NCBI GenBank assembly: GCA_963814055.1
Contig: CAWFBJ010000023.1
Location: forward strand, 102,046 to 166,045
Origin: AWTP1-13 sp963814055
GTDB taxonomy: Bacteria; Pseudomonadota; Alphaproteobacteria; Rhizobiales; Hyphomicrobiaceae
Length of the DNA stretch: 64,000 nucleotides
Direction of reading: 5' to 3'
Position numbers and translations under genes: made by a program. This document shows positions 8,234 to 16,478 of the stretch, in pieces (the first letter of the stretch is position 1; each line of letters begins with the position of its first letter). The notes under the pieces are model-generated. The model was not told the origin of the DNA, did not search any database, and saw only the letters and a program-made list of their open reading frames with translations.

Positions 8234-9151
8234 TCATCCCGGCAGCGGAATGAACTCCTTCTCGTCGCCCGGTACCAGCCCGAAACGCTTCGCGCGCCAG
8301 TCTTCCTTGGCCTGGTCGATACGCTCTTTCGAGGAAGAAACGAAATTCCACCATATGTGCCGCGGTCCATCCATGGGCTCGCCGCCCAGCAGCATGAGGC
8401 GCGACTGTGCTACCGCGAGGATGGAGATGCGATCCCCGGGCCTGAACACCAGCAGCCGCCCTTCGCCGAATTTGTCGCCCGCGATGTCGATCTCGCCCGA
8501 GGCCACATACACCGCCCGCTCGTCGTAGTCGGGATCGAGCGGCAGGACGGCGCCGGGCGCCAGCACTGCCTCAGCAAACAACGTCGCGTGCGGAAACTCC
8601 ACCGGCGATTGGGCGCCATAGGCGCTCCCCATCACCAGGCGCACGCGCTTGCCCTCGCCGATGATGCGGGGCAGGTCATCCTGGCCGTGATGGGCGAAGG
8701 CCGGCGCCGCCTCCTCGTGGCTCTTTGGCAGCGCCGCCCAGGCCTGGATGCCGAACAGCCGGTGCGTGGATTGCTTGACCTCGCCGCGCTCGCGCTCCGA
8801 GTGCACGATGCCACGTCCGGCAGTCATCAGGTTCACCTCACCCGGCACGATCGACGCCGAGGTGCCGAGGCTGTCGCGATGCCACACTTCGCCCTCGAAC
8901 AGATAGGTGACCGTGGCGAGCCCGATATGAGGGTGCGGCCGCACGTCGATGCCGTTGCCGATCAGGAATTCGGCCGGCCCCATCTGGTCGAAGAAAATAA
9001 ACGGGCCGATCATCTGTTTTTGCGCCGACGGTAGCGCGCGGCGCACCTCGAAGCCGCCGAGATCGCGGGCGCGCGGCACGATCACGTGCTCGATGGCATC
9101 GCAGGAAAAGCGATCGCCGGGAATGGGGTCTTGGCCGGGTTGCCAGCTCAC
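8234..9151 (-). CDS. Pirin-family bicupin protein
   Basis: 305-residue protein with the pirin N-terminal cupin. The metal-binding motif RPHPHIGLATVTYL (about residues 71-84) and the later IVHSE motif supply the usual three His plus one Glu ligands. The segment FIFFDQMGPA is also family-typical. Bacterial pirins are cytoplasmic metal proteins; some oxidise quercetin-like substrates, others modulate partner enzymes, so a specific role cannot be read from sequence. It is transcribed divergently from the SRPBCC gene at 9243. Confidence 0.92.
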   Translation of the reverse strand: MSWQPGQDPIPGDRFSCDAIEHVIVPRARDLGGFEVRRALPSAQKQMIGPFIFFDQMGPAEFLIGNGIDVRPHPHIGLATVTYLFEGEVWHRDSLGTSASIVPGEVNLMTAGRGIVHSERERGEVKQSTHRLFGIQAWAALPKSHEEAAPAFAHHGQDDLPRIIGEGKRVRLVMGSAYGAQSPVEFPHATLFAEAVLAPGAVLPLDPDYDERAVYVASGEIDIAGDKFGEGRLLVFRPGDRISILAVAQSRLMLLGGEPMDGPRHIWWNFVSSSKERIDQAKEDWRAKRFGLVPGDEKEFIPLPG

Positions 9152-9242
9152 GCATCACATCCTTTTCTGGTAGTCCGCCCTTCGCCAACTTAGTATCGCC
9201 CGGTCTATCTGCAAAGACATTGACATTGGCGCGCGAGGGGTC

Positions 9243-9704
9243 ATGCAGATCGCCGTGAAGTGTTTCGTCGAGACCCCGCCCGATGCCGCCTTCTCTACGG
9301 CAATCGACATATCCAACTGGCCACGATTTATTTCCGGTGTTCAGAGCGTCGAACTGCTGACGCCAGGCTCCGTGGCCGCCGGCACACGCTTTCGCGAAAC
9401 GCGATCGATGTTCGGCCTGCAGGCGAGCGAAGACATGACACTCGCGCAAATCGAACCGCCGCGCCGTTTTCTGCTCACTGCCTTCAATCACGGCACCGCC
9501 TTTCGTGCAGAACACCTATTCGCCCCCGAGGCGGCGGGAACGCGGACGACGCTCGTCTTCGAAGGCCAACCTGCGACACTGCTTGCCCGGCTGTTTGCGC
9601 CTCTGGGCTGGCTGTTTCTAGGTACCCTCAAGCGTCAGCTTGAGCTCGATCTCGCCGATCTCAAGCGCGAGGCCGAGCGACGCCATCGGCCGCGGGAGGC
9701 TTGA
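9243..9704 (+). CDS. SRPBCC (START-like/polyketide cyclase-like) ligand-binding protein
   Basis: 153 residues with the helix-grip fold pattern: N-terminal strand MQIAVKCFVETPPDAAF, a D-I-x-N-W-P-R-F-I helix typical of the family, central beta strands, and a long C-terminal helix ending in a basic tail. Such proteins bind hydrophobic ligands in a deep pocket. It ends with TGA at 9702-9704, one base before the ATG of the acyltransferase gene, so the two are co-translated and may act on the same lipid. Confidence 0.8.
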   Translation: MQIAVKCFVETPPDAAFSTAIDISNWPRFISGVQSVELLTPGSVAAGTRFRETRSMFGLQASEDMTLAQIEPPRRFLLTAFNHGTAFRAEHLFAPEAAGTRTTLVFEGQPATLLARLFAPLGWLFLGTLKRQLELDLADLKREAERRHRPREA

Positions 9705-9705
9705 C

Positions 9706-10485
9706 ATGGAGAAGGCGCTCGTCAAAGGCGTCGATCGCACGTTGGGCGCGCTCGCGCGAGCGACGTTCAGGAATTTCATCGCGCAACCCCTGTTCGCCCT
9801 CAATTACAAGGTGACGATCCTCGGCGCCGAAGAGGCTCTGAGTTGCAACAACGGCTCGATCGTCGTTGCCAACCACGTCTCATTCCTCGACGGCCCGTTC
9901 CTCATGAACAATGCGTGGCCGCACGCCCGCATACGCGCCACGGCCTGGCACGCCGAATACACCGACTGGAAGCAGTGGTGGCTGATGAAACTGTTCGGCG
10001 TCATCTGCCTCGGCAGTCCCAGAGACCCTCCCGGGGGCTGGAACCGCGGCATCGCTGACAGGCAAGAGCTGTGGGCCGCGGAGCGCAGGCGCCGCAAAGA
10101 TCAAGCTGCGTCGATCATGAACAAGGTGCTCGCCGCCGGTCATCACCTCCTGCTGTTTTGCGAAGGCCGGATTGGCGACGGCACCGGCGTCGTGATCCCC
10201 TCGCATCTCTCGGGCGTGCACGACCTCATCAAGGAGCACCCGGACAAGCCCGTGCTGCTGGTGAAGATGGAAGGCCTGGAACGAAGCCTGTTCGGGAAGA
10301 AGCGCCCGCGTGCGCCTCTCCTGCAGCGGATTCCCATCACCATTACCCTCAAACGCGTGGACAACATCTCCCTGGAGGGCGGACCGCCGGCGCTCAATGC
10401 CAAATTGGAACGCTACTTCAATCAGGGCATCCAGCTTCCGGCCACCAACCCAGCGGTGAGCCCGTCGAACCGCGGCGCCGCATAG
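9706..10485 (+). CDS. PlsC-like lysophospholipid acyltransferase
   Basis: 259 residues from the ATG at 9706, chosen because GGGAGG lies 6-11 nt upstream; a longer frame from 9640 would overlap the SRPBCC gene. The acyltransferase box NHVSFLDG (HX4D, His57 and Asp62) is present, and a later LLLFCEGRIGDGTG segment fills the position of the EGT/FPEG block, though as EGR. It would esterify glycerophospholipid or a related acceptor at the membrane. It forms a pair with the SRPBCC gene; the precise acceptor is unknown. Confidence 0.85.
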   Translation: MEKALVKGVDRTLGALARATFRNFIAQPLFALNYKVTILGAEEALSCNNGSIVVANHVSFLDGPFLMNNAWPHARIRATAWHAEYTDWKQWWLMKLFGVICLGSPRDPPGGWNRGIADRQELWAAERRRRKDQAASIMNKVLAAGHHLLLFCEGRIGDGTGVVIPSHLSGVHDLIKEHPDKPVLLVKMEGLERSLFGKKRPRAPLLQRIPITITLKRVDNISLEGGPPALNAKLERYFNQGIQLPATNPAVSPSNRGAA

Positions 10486-10489
10486 GCAG

Positions 10490-10514
10490 CCGCCCTACGA
10501 CAAGCTCAGGGCGG
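10490..10514. terminator. Hairpin between convergent genes
   Basis: Arms CCGCCCT and AGGGCGG, 11-nt loop, located in the 44-nt gap between the plus-strand acyltransferase and the minus-strand VOC gene. It could stop transcription from both sides, but no U-tract follows on either strand. Confidence 0.4.
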
Positions 10515-10529
10515 GGTTGGGCTGGAATA

Positions 10530-11093
10530 TCAAGCCTTGCTGCTGACGGCTGGCGCCGGCTTCTTTGACAGCAGCTCGATGGCATCGGCCAGATGCTCGT
10601 CGGCAATGTTGTAGGCACCTTTGGCCACGCGGATGTTGTGCGCTTCCCGCAGCACGTCGGCATGCGTGGCCCCGGAAGGTGGCTCGAACTTGTAGCAGGC
10701 CAGTTCCAGGAGCTGGCCCAGCGGGTCGCGGAAATACATCGAGTACATGAAGCCGCGGTCGACCTCGCCCGAGTTGGAAAATCCGCCCTCGTCCAGCCGT
10801 ATCTTGGACTGCGTGTAGGTGGCACGCGAGACGATGAAGGCGAGATGATGCAGATTGCCGATGCCCATCGGGTTGGGCCGCGATGTGGGCTTGGAGTTCT
10901 CATTGGTGAAGATGGTGATCAGGCGCCCATCGCCCGGATCGAAGTAGAGATGGTTCGTTTCCGGATCATCAAGATTGGGCTGCTCGAACACGAGCGGCAT
11001 GCCGAGCACGCCCTCCCAGAAATCAACGGACGTCTGCCGGTCGGCGCCGACCAGCGTGATGTGGTGCACTCCTTGTGTCTGCAGCTTGGCCAA
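10530..11093 (-). CDS. VOC-family (glyoxalase/dioxygenase fold) protein
   Basis: 187 residues from a TTG start at 11093, chosen because GGGAG lies about 7 nt upstream; a longer frame to 11165 adds a poorly conserved leader. The fold signature GVHHITLVGAD with a first metal-ligand His begins the protein; a second half-module begins at NLHHLAFIV and ends with DPLGQLLELACY, giving the His/His/Glu ligand set of metal-dependent VOC enzymes. Family members include ring-cleavage dioxygenases, glyoxalases and epimerases. It lies next to enoyl-CoA hydratase and dehydrogenase genes on the same strand, which points to catabolism. Confidence 0.8.
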   Translation of the reverse strand: MAKLQTQGVHHITLVGADRQTSVDFWEGVLGMPLVFEQPNLDDPETNHLYFDPGDGRLITIFTNENSKPTSRPNPMGIGNLHHLAFIVSRATYTQSKIRLDEGGFSNSGEVDRGFMYSMYFRDPLGQLLELACYKFEPPSGATHADVLREAHNIRVAKGAYNIADEHLADAIELLSKKPAPAVSSKA

Positions 11094-11208
11094 CGTGGAT
11101 CTCCCTGGTTCAGCACACTCACTCGATGGTGCCCGTGAAATGGCGCCGACTGACGGTCCCGACAAGGAGGCACACGTCTGTTACCGATGGCGGCGGACGC
11201 TCACCGAT

Positions 11209-12018
11209 TCAGAACGGATCCGTGGGGTCGAACTTGGGCCGCCTCTTCTCCTTGAGAGCCGCCATGCCCTCCTGCACCTCAGGCCCCGAAAAGCCCATGA
11301 ACTCCATGGCCAGCGACGCATCGAAGGTCGGCCCCGCCATGCGCAGCCAGTTGTTGAGCGCGTGCTTGGTCCAGCGCACGGCGGCGGGCGGCATGTCGCG
11401 TAGTTTCTCCGCAGCCGCCAGCGCGGTCTCGACCACTTTGCCATCATCGGCCACCATCGAGACGAGGCCTATGCGCTCGGCCTCCTCGCCGTTTACGCTC
11501 TCGCACAGCAGCAGATAGTATTTCGCCTTGGCCATGCCGCACAGCAGCGGCCACACGATAGCCGAGTGATCGCCGGCCGCCACGCCCAATCGCGTGTGCC
11601 CATCAATGATACGCGCCCTACGCCCGGCAACCGTGATGTCGGCCACCATCGCCGCCGCAAGCCCCGCACCGACACACGGCCCCTCGATGGCCGCAACCAC
11701 GGGCTTGGTGCAGTTGATCACGTTGTAGACAAGGTCGCTCGCTTCCTTCCAGACGCGCGTGCGCGTGGCCCAGTCGCGCGCCATCACCTCGATCATGCCG
11801 AGGTCGCCGCCGGCAGAGAACACGCCGCCGTCGCCGCGCAGCAGCGCCACCGAGGTTTCCGGATCGCGGTCGATGTCGCGCCACACGTCGGCGAGTTCGC
11901 GGTGGCCGTCGGCATCCAGCGCATTGAGCTTGCCGGGCTTCGACAAGATCACCTCGAGGATGCGCGGGCGCGGGCGCGCGAATTTCAGGGCTTTGTAGTG
12001 CGCATAGCGCTCGGTCAT
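11209..12018 (-). CDS. Enoyl-CoA hydratase/isomerase family protein
   Basis: 269-residue crotonase. The CoA-binding oxyanion-hole segments GGVFSAGGDLGMIE and AIEGPCVGAGLAAAMVAD are intact; the second usual catalytic acid position reads as DGHTRLGVAAGDHS, so the residue pair differs from classical hydratases (Glu/Glu) and the reaction could be hydration, isomerisation or C-C cleavage. It lies 54 nt after the BadH-like dehydrogenase gene and is probably in its operon. Together they resemble part of an alicyclic or branched-chain acyl-CoA degradation route. Confidence 0.88.
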   Translation of the reverse strand: MTERYAHYKALKFARPRPRILEVILSKPGKLNALDADGHRELADVWRDIDRDPETSVALLRGDGGVFSAGGDLGMIEVMARDWATRTRVWKEASDLVYNVINCTKPVVAAIEGPCVGAGLAAAMVADITVAGRRARIIDGHTRLGVAAGDHSAIVWPLLCGMAKAKYYLLLCESVNGEEAERIGLVSMVADDGKVVETALAAAEKLRDMPPAAVRWTKHALNNWLRMAGPTFDASLAMEFMGFSGPEVQEGMAALKEKRRPKFDPTDPF

Positions 12019-12072
12019 TTTCCGCTCCTTGAGTACGCTCTCCTCGATTTTGCATAGGGAGAGGGAGATCGA

Positions 12073-12843
12073 TCATCCGTTCATCGTCAGCCCGCCGGAC
12101 ACGCTGATCACCTGGCCCGTGATGAAGCTCGCATCGTCGCTGGCAAGAAACGCCACGATGCCCGGAATGTCGTCCGGCTGGCCGAGCCGCCCCAGCGGGA
12201 TCGCACGCTTCAGGCCTTCGTAGATTTTCTGCCCCTGCGCACCTTCCAGGAAACCTGCCAGCAGCGCCGTCTCGGTAGGACCTGGACACACCGCGTTGAG
12301 CGTCACGCCGGACCGCGCCATCTCGCGCGCCATGGTCTTGGTGAACGCAATGATCCCGCCTTTGCACGCCGAATAGACCGCTTCCATCGACGATCCGACC
12401 CGGCCGGCATCGGAAGCAATACTGATCACGCGTCCACGGCGGCGCTGCTGCATGCCCTTCAGCACCGCATGATGCAGATTGATCGGCCCCTTGAGATTGA
12501 TGGCGATGAGTTGATCCCACAGTGCCGGCTCGGTTTCGAGAAAGTAGGCGAACTTGTCCCAGCCCGCATTGTTGACCAGCACATCGACGGGGCCTGCAGA
12601 CTGCTCGAAGGCAGCCACCGCCGCCGCGACCGCAGCATAGTCGGTGATGTCGACCACCTGGGCGATCGCCCGTCCACCTGCCGCCGAGGCGGCGTCGGCG
12701 GTGGCTGCGGCGGCATCCGCATTCTTGTCGAACACGCCCACCGTCACGCCCTGCTGTGCCAGCCGGAGACAGATGGCCCTGCCGATGCCGCCCCCACCGC
12801 CGGTGACGATAGCCGTCTTACCCTTCAGTCCGCGCATGGCCAT
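12073..12843 (-). CDS. SDR-family dehydrogenase, BadH-like (hydroxyacyl-CoA dehydrogenase)
   Basis: 256 residues with the classical SDR features: NAD-binding GGGGGIGRAI near residues 16-25, NNAGWD, catalytic Ser in IASDAGRVGSS and YSACKGG (Tyr/Lys). The overall pattern, including the NNAGWDKF and SVSGGLTMNG ends, closely resembles 2-hydroxycyclohexanecarboxyl-CoA dehydrogenase (BadH) of the anaerobic benzoate and cyclohexanecarboxylate route; this is from memory of the family, not a search. The true start may be the second ATG (12837), which is better spaced from GAGG. It precedes the crotonase gene and follows the LysR gene. Confidence 0.85.
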   Translation of the reverse strand: MAMRGLKGKTAIVTGGGGGIGRAICLRLAQQGVTVGVFDKNADAAAATADAASAAGGRAIAQVVDITDYAAVAAAVAAFEQSAGPVDVLVNNAGWDKFAYFLETEPALWDQLIAINLKGPINLHHAVLKGMQQRRRGRVISIASDAGRVGSSMEAVYSACKGGIIAFTKTMAREMARSGVTLNAVCPGPTETALLAGFLEGAQGQKIYEGLKRAIPLGRLGQPDDIPGIVAFLASDDASFITGQVISVSGGLTMNG

Positions 12844-12900
12844 ACCTCACCCAACTCGATCGGCGCCGTGCATCACTATCGCGCGTCAATCCCTGAGAAC

Positions 12901-13839
12901 CTAGCCTCCTGCACCCACCGGCGTCTCCCGCAGGGCCGCATGCGTCTCCTGCATCTCGCTGAATATCCAGTCGCGAAAAGCCTTGATGGGCGCGCGCTTC
13001 TCCTGACCCTTGGCACAGACGAAATAGTAGGCCCGGCCCGGCAGCGGGATCTCCGGCCCGAACGGGACGACCAGCCGCTTGAGCGCGATGTCGCGCGCCG
13101 CAACCATCTTGTAGGCCAGCACCACGCCAACACCTTCGCTGGCGGCATCCAGAGCGTGATCGGCAACGTTGAGCCGAAGCCCCCGCGTGCTGTCGATACC
13201 GGCGAGACCTGCCATCTCCATCCAGTCGGTCCACGTCGGCACCACACCCGGCAGGTCTACCTGGATGAGCGTAAAATGCTTGAGGTCGTGCGGCACCCGC
13301 AGCGGATGTTCGCCCTCGAGCAGGCGCGGGCTGCACAGCGGCAGCAACCATTCGTCCGACAACTTCTCCACATAGAGGTCGGGGTGCACGCCTGAGCTCA
13401 AGCGTATGCCGACATCGATGTCGTCGGTCGCGAAGTTGGCATAGGCGACGCTGGCCGTGATGCGCGTTTCAATACCGGGATGCAGCGCGAGGAATTTGTA
13501 GAGCCGCGGCACCAGCCATTTGGCAGTCAGGCCCGGTGTCGAGCTCACGACCAGCATCCGGTCTTGCTTGCCGCGATCAAGCCGTTCCACGGCCTCGCGG
13601 ATTGCATCGAAGCCGGTGCGGATACCGGGATAGATTGTACGCGCGGCCTCCGTCAGCTCGATCGCGCGTGCGCGCCGATGGAACAGCTTCAACTGAAGCT
13701 GCTCTTCCAATCCGCGAATCTGGTGGCTGAGGGCTGCGGGAGTGACATGCAGTTCCTGCGCCGCCTTGGAGAAGCTCAAATGCCGGGCCGTGGCTTCAAA
13801 GGCCCTCAGAGAGTTTAGCGGCGGCAGCGGACGTCTCAT
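12901..13839 (-). CDS. LysR-family transcriptional regulator (GcvA-like)
   Basis: 312 residues. The N-terminal winged helix-turn-helix (PPLNSLRAFEATARHLSFSK, then AAQELHVTPAALSHQI) is of the GcvA subgroup, followed by the two-lobed effector-binding domain (VSSTPGLTAKWLVPRL, HPDLYVEKLSDEW). It lies 57 nt upstream of the BadH-like dehydrogenase gene on the same strand, so it is likely part of or controls that operon, and it is divergent from the small gene at 13949. The 110-nt gap upstream would hold its operator. Confidence 0.93.
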   Translation of the reverse strand: MRRPLPPLNSLRAFEATARHLSFSKAAQELHVTPAALSHQIRGLEEQLQLKLFHRRARAIELTEAARTIYPGIRTGFDAIREAVERLDRGKQDRMLVVSSTPGLTAKWLVPRLYKFLALHPGIETRITASVAYANFATDDIDVGIRLSSGVHPDLYVEKLSDEWLLPLCSPRLLEGEHPLRVPHDLKHFTLIQVDLPGVVPTWTDWMEMAGLAGIDSTRGLRLNVADHALDAASEGVGVVLAYKMVAARDIALKRLVVPFGPEIPLPGRAYYFVCAKGQEKRAPIKAFRDWIFSEMQETHAALRETPVGAGG

Positions 13840-13948
13840 TTTATGCTTTAGTTTCTCTCAGCTCTGAGGACAGATAACATCGTTTGCCGGCTCGCTTTTG
13901 GCAACGTAATTCTCGTCTCAACGCAATGTTGCGATGAGGAATGCTCAA

Positions 13949-14170
13949 ATGACATCCCCTAGCCGCTACCCCTTCTCAGACCTCACTTCCGAACAGGTCC
14001 AGAGTCTGATCCGTGCCGCCCGCAACGAGCAGGCCCGGGCCATCCGTAACTTTTTCGGGGCGCTTTTCAGCCGGCGACGCGTCACCCCGGCCTGGCCGAG
14101 CAGACAACGGGAAACCCAGGTCTGGCCGCCCAAGAATGTGCCCGCGCTCAGCCTCACCGTCTACCAGTAA
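13949..14170 (+). CDS. Small basic protein of unknown function
   Basis: 73 residues from the ATG at 13949, selected because ATGAGGA (13934-13940) serves as ribosome site 8 nt upstream; an upstream in-frame ATG at 13934 would lack one. The central helix EQVQSLIRAARNEQARAIRN and the FFGALFSRRR patch suggest an amphipathic, membrane- or nucleic-acid-binding helix. It lies 46 nt before a DUF1127 gene, an association I have seen for small alphaproteobacterial proteins, but I cannot name a function. Confidence 0.6.
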   Translation: MTSPSRYPFSDLTSEQVQSLIRAARNEQARAIRNFFGALFSRRRVTPAWPSRQRETQVWPPKNVPALSLTVYQ

Positions 14171-14216
14171 GGGGTGGCCCCTATCGCAAACCGCACCAGA
14201 TGCACAGGAGGCCGAC

Positions 14217-14480
14217 ATGGCCCACATCGACGCTTTGGGAACGCGAACTGCTCCCAGCTCATTTTACAGCCGCCTGTCTGAAGGCGTGAGAAGCGCCTGG
14301 GCGGGATATTGGATCCGCCGAGCCGAGCGAGCCACTGTTTTTGTCCTCCACAAGCTCGACGACCGCACGCTCAAGGACATCGGCATGGACCGCAGCGAGA
14401 TCGAGTTGGTGGTATACGCCCGGGCTCGCGACCGCTTCCAATCGAGCGGCCGCCGGATCACGATGTGCGTGAGGGCGTGA
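14217..14480 (+). CDS. DUF1127 (YjiS-like) small protein
   Basis: 87 residues starting at the ATG at 14217, which has CAGGAGG 5-10 nt upstream. The C-terminal half contains the DUF1127 core (LHKLDDRTLKDIGMDRSEIE), an Arg-rich amphipathic helix-turn-helix. In alphaproteobacteria, small DUF1127 proteins influence RNA turnover and phosphate or C1 metabolism, but many copies exist per genome and roles vary. It follows the small gene at 13949 in the same direction. Confidence 0.85.
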   Translation: MAHIDALGTRTAPSSFYSRLSEGVRSAWAGYWIRRAERATVFVLHKLDDRTLKDIGMDRSEIELVVYARARDRFQSSGRRITMCVRA

Positions 14481-14584
14481 GCCCAATTGAGCGCGGCCAT
14501 AACCTAAGCGCCGCGGCCGGCACACTCTTGTCGCAGGCGGAACCGCCGGGATGCTCGAAGCACCCGGCGAAGGCGATACGAACA

Positions 14585-15628
14585 TCAGTTTGTTTTTGTC
14601 GCCAAAGCCTTGAGCTTTGCATCGGACGCAACTCGCTTCATGAACGAGTTGTCAATGAAGCTCTTGGGGTCGGGTACTTCAGGAATGGTGCCGACAGATT
14701 TCATGAATTCCCCGATGTTACTGAGCCATGTGTCGACATCGGACTTGCCTTTGCTCCGGTCCATGATCTTGACCTGAGCCTCGAGCCCGAACACGGGCCG
14801 GTCGGCAAATTCCGATTCCATTCCAGCGTCCGATATCTCCACGCCGCCCTGGGAGTAGAACTTTTTCATCATCGCCCGTGCGTCCTTCGGATGCGCCCCG
14901 ATCCAGGCCCACGCGCGCAAGTACACAGCCAGATACCTCGCAACTGCGTCCGGATTTTCTTTTGCAAAGTCGGGCCGCGCGATCAAAGCGCCAGGCACGA
15001 TCGCCCCGGCGTCGTAGCCGCTGCACAGAAGCTTCGTGTTGGCCTTCTCAGCCAGAGTGTAGTTATTGGGAGCCCAGACACCCGCATAGTCGCCGTTGTT
15101 GGATGAGACAGCCGAGATAATCTGCGCTTGGCCGAGGTTCACGAGTTGCACATCGGTCTTGGCAATTCCCCATTTCTTGAGGCAAGCCTGCACCGAATAG
15201 TCGCCTGTGGAATTGGTGGTGAGCAGGATTTTCTGGCCCTTGATGGCGGAAGGGTCCTTCTTCGCCGCATCGAACTTGTCGGCCCGCACCATCAACACAT
15301 TGGCCTTCGACTCGTCGTTGGTGATGCCGATGGTGACGAGGCCGAAGCGCGCCGCGCCAAGCACCGCCGGCACGGAGCCTGTACCGCCGACATCCCAGGC
15401 CTTGGCCTGGGCGGCCGCGACCTGCGGCGCACCGGCCGGGAAGGTCGAGAACTCCGGCACCAGGCCTGCCTCGGCCCAGAATTTATTCTCCGTCGCCACG
15501 TAGTACGGCAACGACCAGTAGAGCGCCGGCTGATAACTGACCTTGATCGGGGTCTGCGCCGCCGCTTGCGGTGCGCTCCCGGCGGCAGTCAGCGCGGCAA
15601 GCGCCAGATACGTCAGAATGCGTTTCAT
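14585..15628 (-). CDS. Periplasmic substrate-binding protein of a NitT/TauT-type ABC importer
   Basis: 347 residues with a cleavable signal peptide (ILTYLALAALTAAG, ending AQAAAQ-like before TPIKVSYQP). The two-lobe NMT1/THI5-like fold is shown by KVSYQPALYWSLPYYVATE at the start, AWDVGGTGSVPAVLGA, and the C-terminal DPKSFIDNSF region. Family ligands include sulfonates, nitrate, pyrimidine precursors and aromatic carboxylates. It is the last gene of a four-gene operon with its ATPase and two permeases, 52 nt after the ATPase gene. Confidence 0.9.
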   Translation of the reverse strand: MKRILTYLALAALTAAGSAPQAAAQTPIKVSYQPALYWSLPYYVATENKFWAEAGLVPEFSTFPAGAPQVAAAQAKAWDVGGTGSVPAVLGAARFGLVTIGITNDESKANVLMVRADKFDAAKKDPSAIKGQKILLTTNSTGDYSVQACLKKWGIAKTDVQLVNLGQAQIISAVSSNNGDYAGVWAPNNYTLAEKANTKLLCSGYDAGAIVPGALIARPDFAKENPDAVARYLAVYLRAWAWIGAHPKDARAMMKKFYSQGGVEISDAGMESEFADRPVFGLEAQVKIMDRSKGKSDVDTWLSNIGEFMKSVGTIPEVPDPKSFIDNSFMKRVASDAKLKALATKTN

Positions 15629-15680
15629 GTTTCCTCTCCCAGGCTTGTTGCGTGCAACACTATCTCAGTATCGGCCGGCT

Positions 15681-16478
15681 TCAATGTTCGGCACCGACTT
15701 TCTCCTCGCGCAACGACCGCCAGATGTGCGTTCGCAGGTGCACAAAGCTTTCCAGATCCATGACGTCCTCCACCCGGACATGTCGGTGCCAGTCCTCGGC
15801 CTCGCGGACGCTGCGCACGTCTAGAATTTCCTTGATGCGCCCTGGCCGCCGCGTCATCACCGCCACCCGGTCGGCGAGGTAGACGGCCTCTTCCACGGCA
15901 TGGGTGATGAAAAGCACCGTTCGAGGATTGATGCGCGCAATGCGCACCAGCTCTTCCTGCATGACGATGCGCGTCTGCGCATCCAGTGCGCCGAACGGCT
16001 CGTCCATCAGCAGCACTTCCGGCTCGAGCACGTAAGCGCGGGCGATGGCAACACGCTGCTGCATGCCGCCGGAGAGCTGATGCGGGAACGCCGTCTCGTA
16101 GCCTTCCAACCCCATCAGTTTGATGATGCCGGCCACCCGGTCCTGCCGCTCCGCAGCGAGCATACCCTTGTTGCGCAGACCAAAGGCGATGTTGTCGGCC
16201 ACGTTCTTCCAGGGGAACAAAGCGAACTGCTGGAATACGACGGCACGGTCCGGCCCAGGTCCGTGTACCGGCATGCCGCCCACCAGAACGCGCCCGCTCG
16301 ACGGCACCTCGAACCCCGCGGCCATGCGCAGGCAGGTGGTCTTGCCGCATCCCGACGGGCCGACCAGCGCCACGAACTCCTTGTCGGCAACGGTAAGGTC
16401 GACATTTTCCAAGGCTGGAAAGGACTGGCCATCCCTCTCGAACTGCCGGCCGACCTTGTCGAACTCGATGGCGCTCAT
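15681..16478 (-). CDS. ABC importer ATPase, NitT/TauT (SsuB-like) type
   Basis: 265 residues from the ATG at 16478; an upstream in-frame extension only overlaps the permease gene and is not real. Walker A GPSGCGKTT, Q-loop FQQFALFPWKNV, signature LSGGMQQRVAIARA, Walker B VLLMDEPFGALD and switch His (ITHAVEEA) are all intact. It energises import through the adjacent permeases. Its ATG overlaps the stop of the preceding permease gene by 4 nt (translational coupling). Confidence 0.95.
   Translation of the reverse strand: MSAIEFDKVGRQFERDGQSFPALENVDLTVADKEFVALVGPSGCGKTTCLRMAAGFEVPSSGRVLVGGMPVHGPGPDRAVVFQQFALFPWKNVADNIAFGLRNKGMLAAERQDRVAGIIKLMGLEGYETAFPHQLSGGMQQRVAIARAYVLEPEVLLMDEPFGALDAQTRIVMQEELVRIARINPRTVLFITHAVEEAVYLADRVAVMTRRPGRIKEILDVRSVREAEDWHRHVRVEDVMDLESFVHLRTHIWRSLREEKVGAEH

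Noticed and set aside
6495..8528. A 677-codon plus-strand frame
   Set aside because: Antisense shadow over the TPR gene and the end of the pirin gene; it has no domain-like composition.
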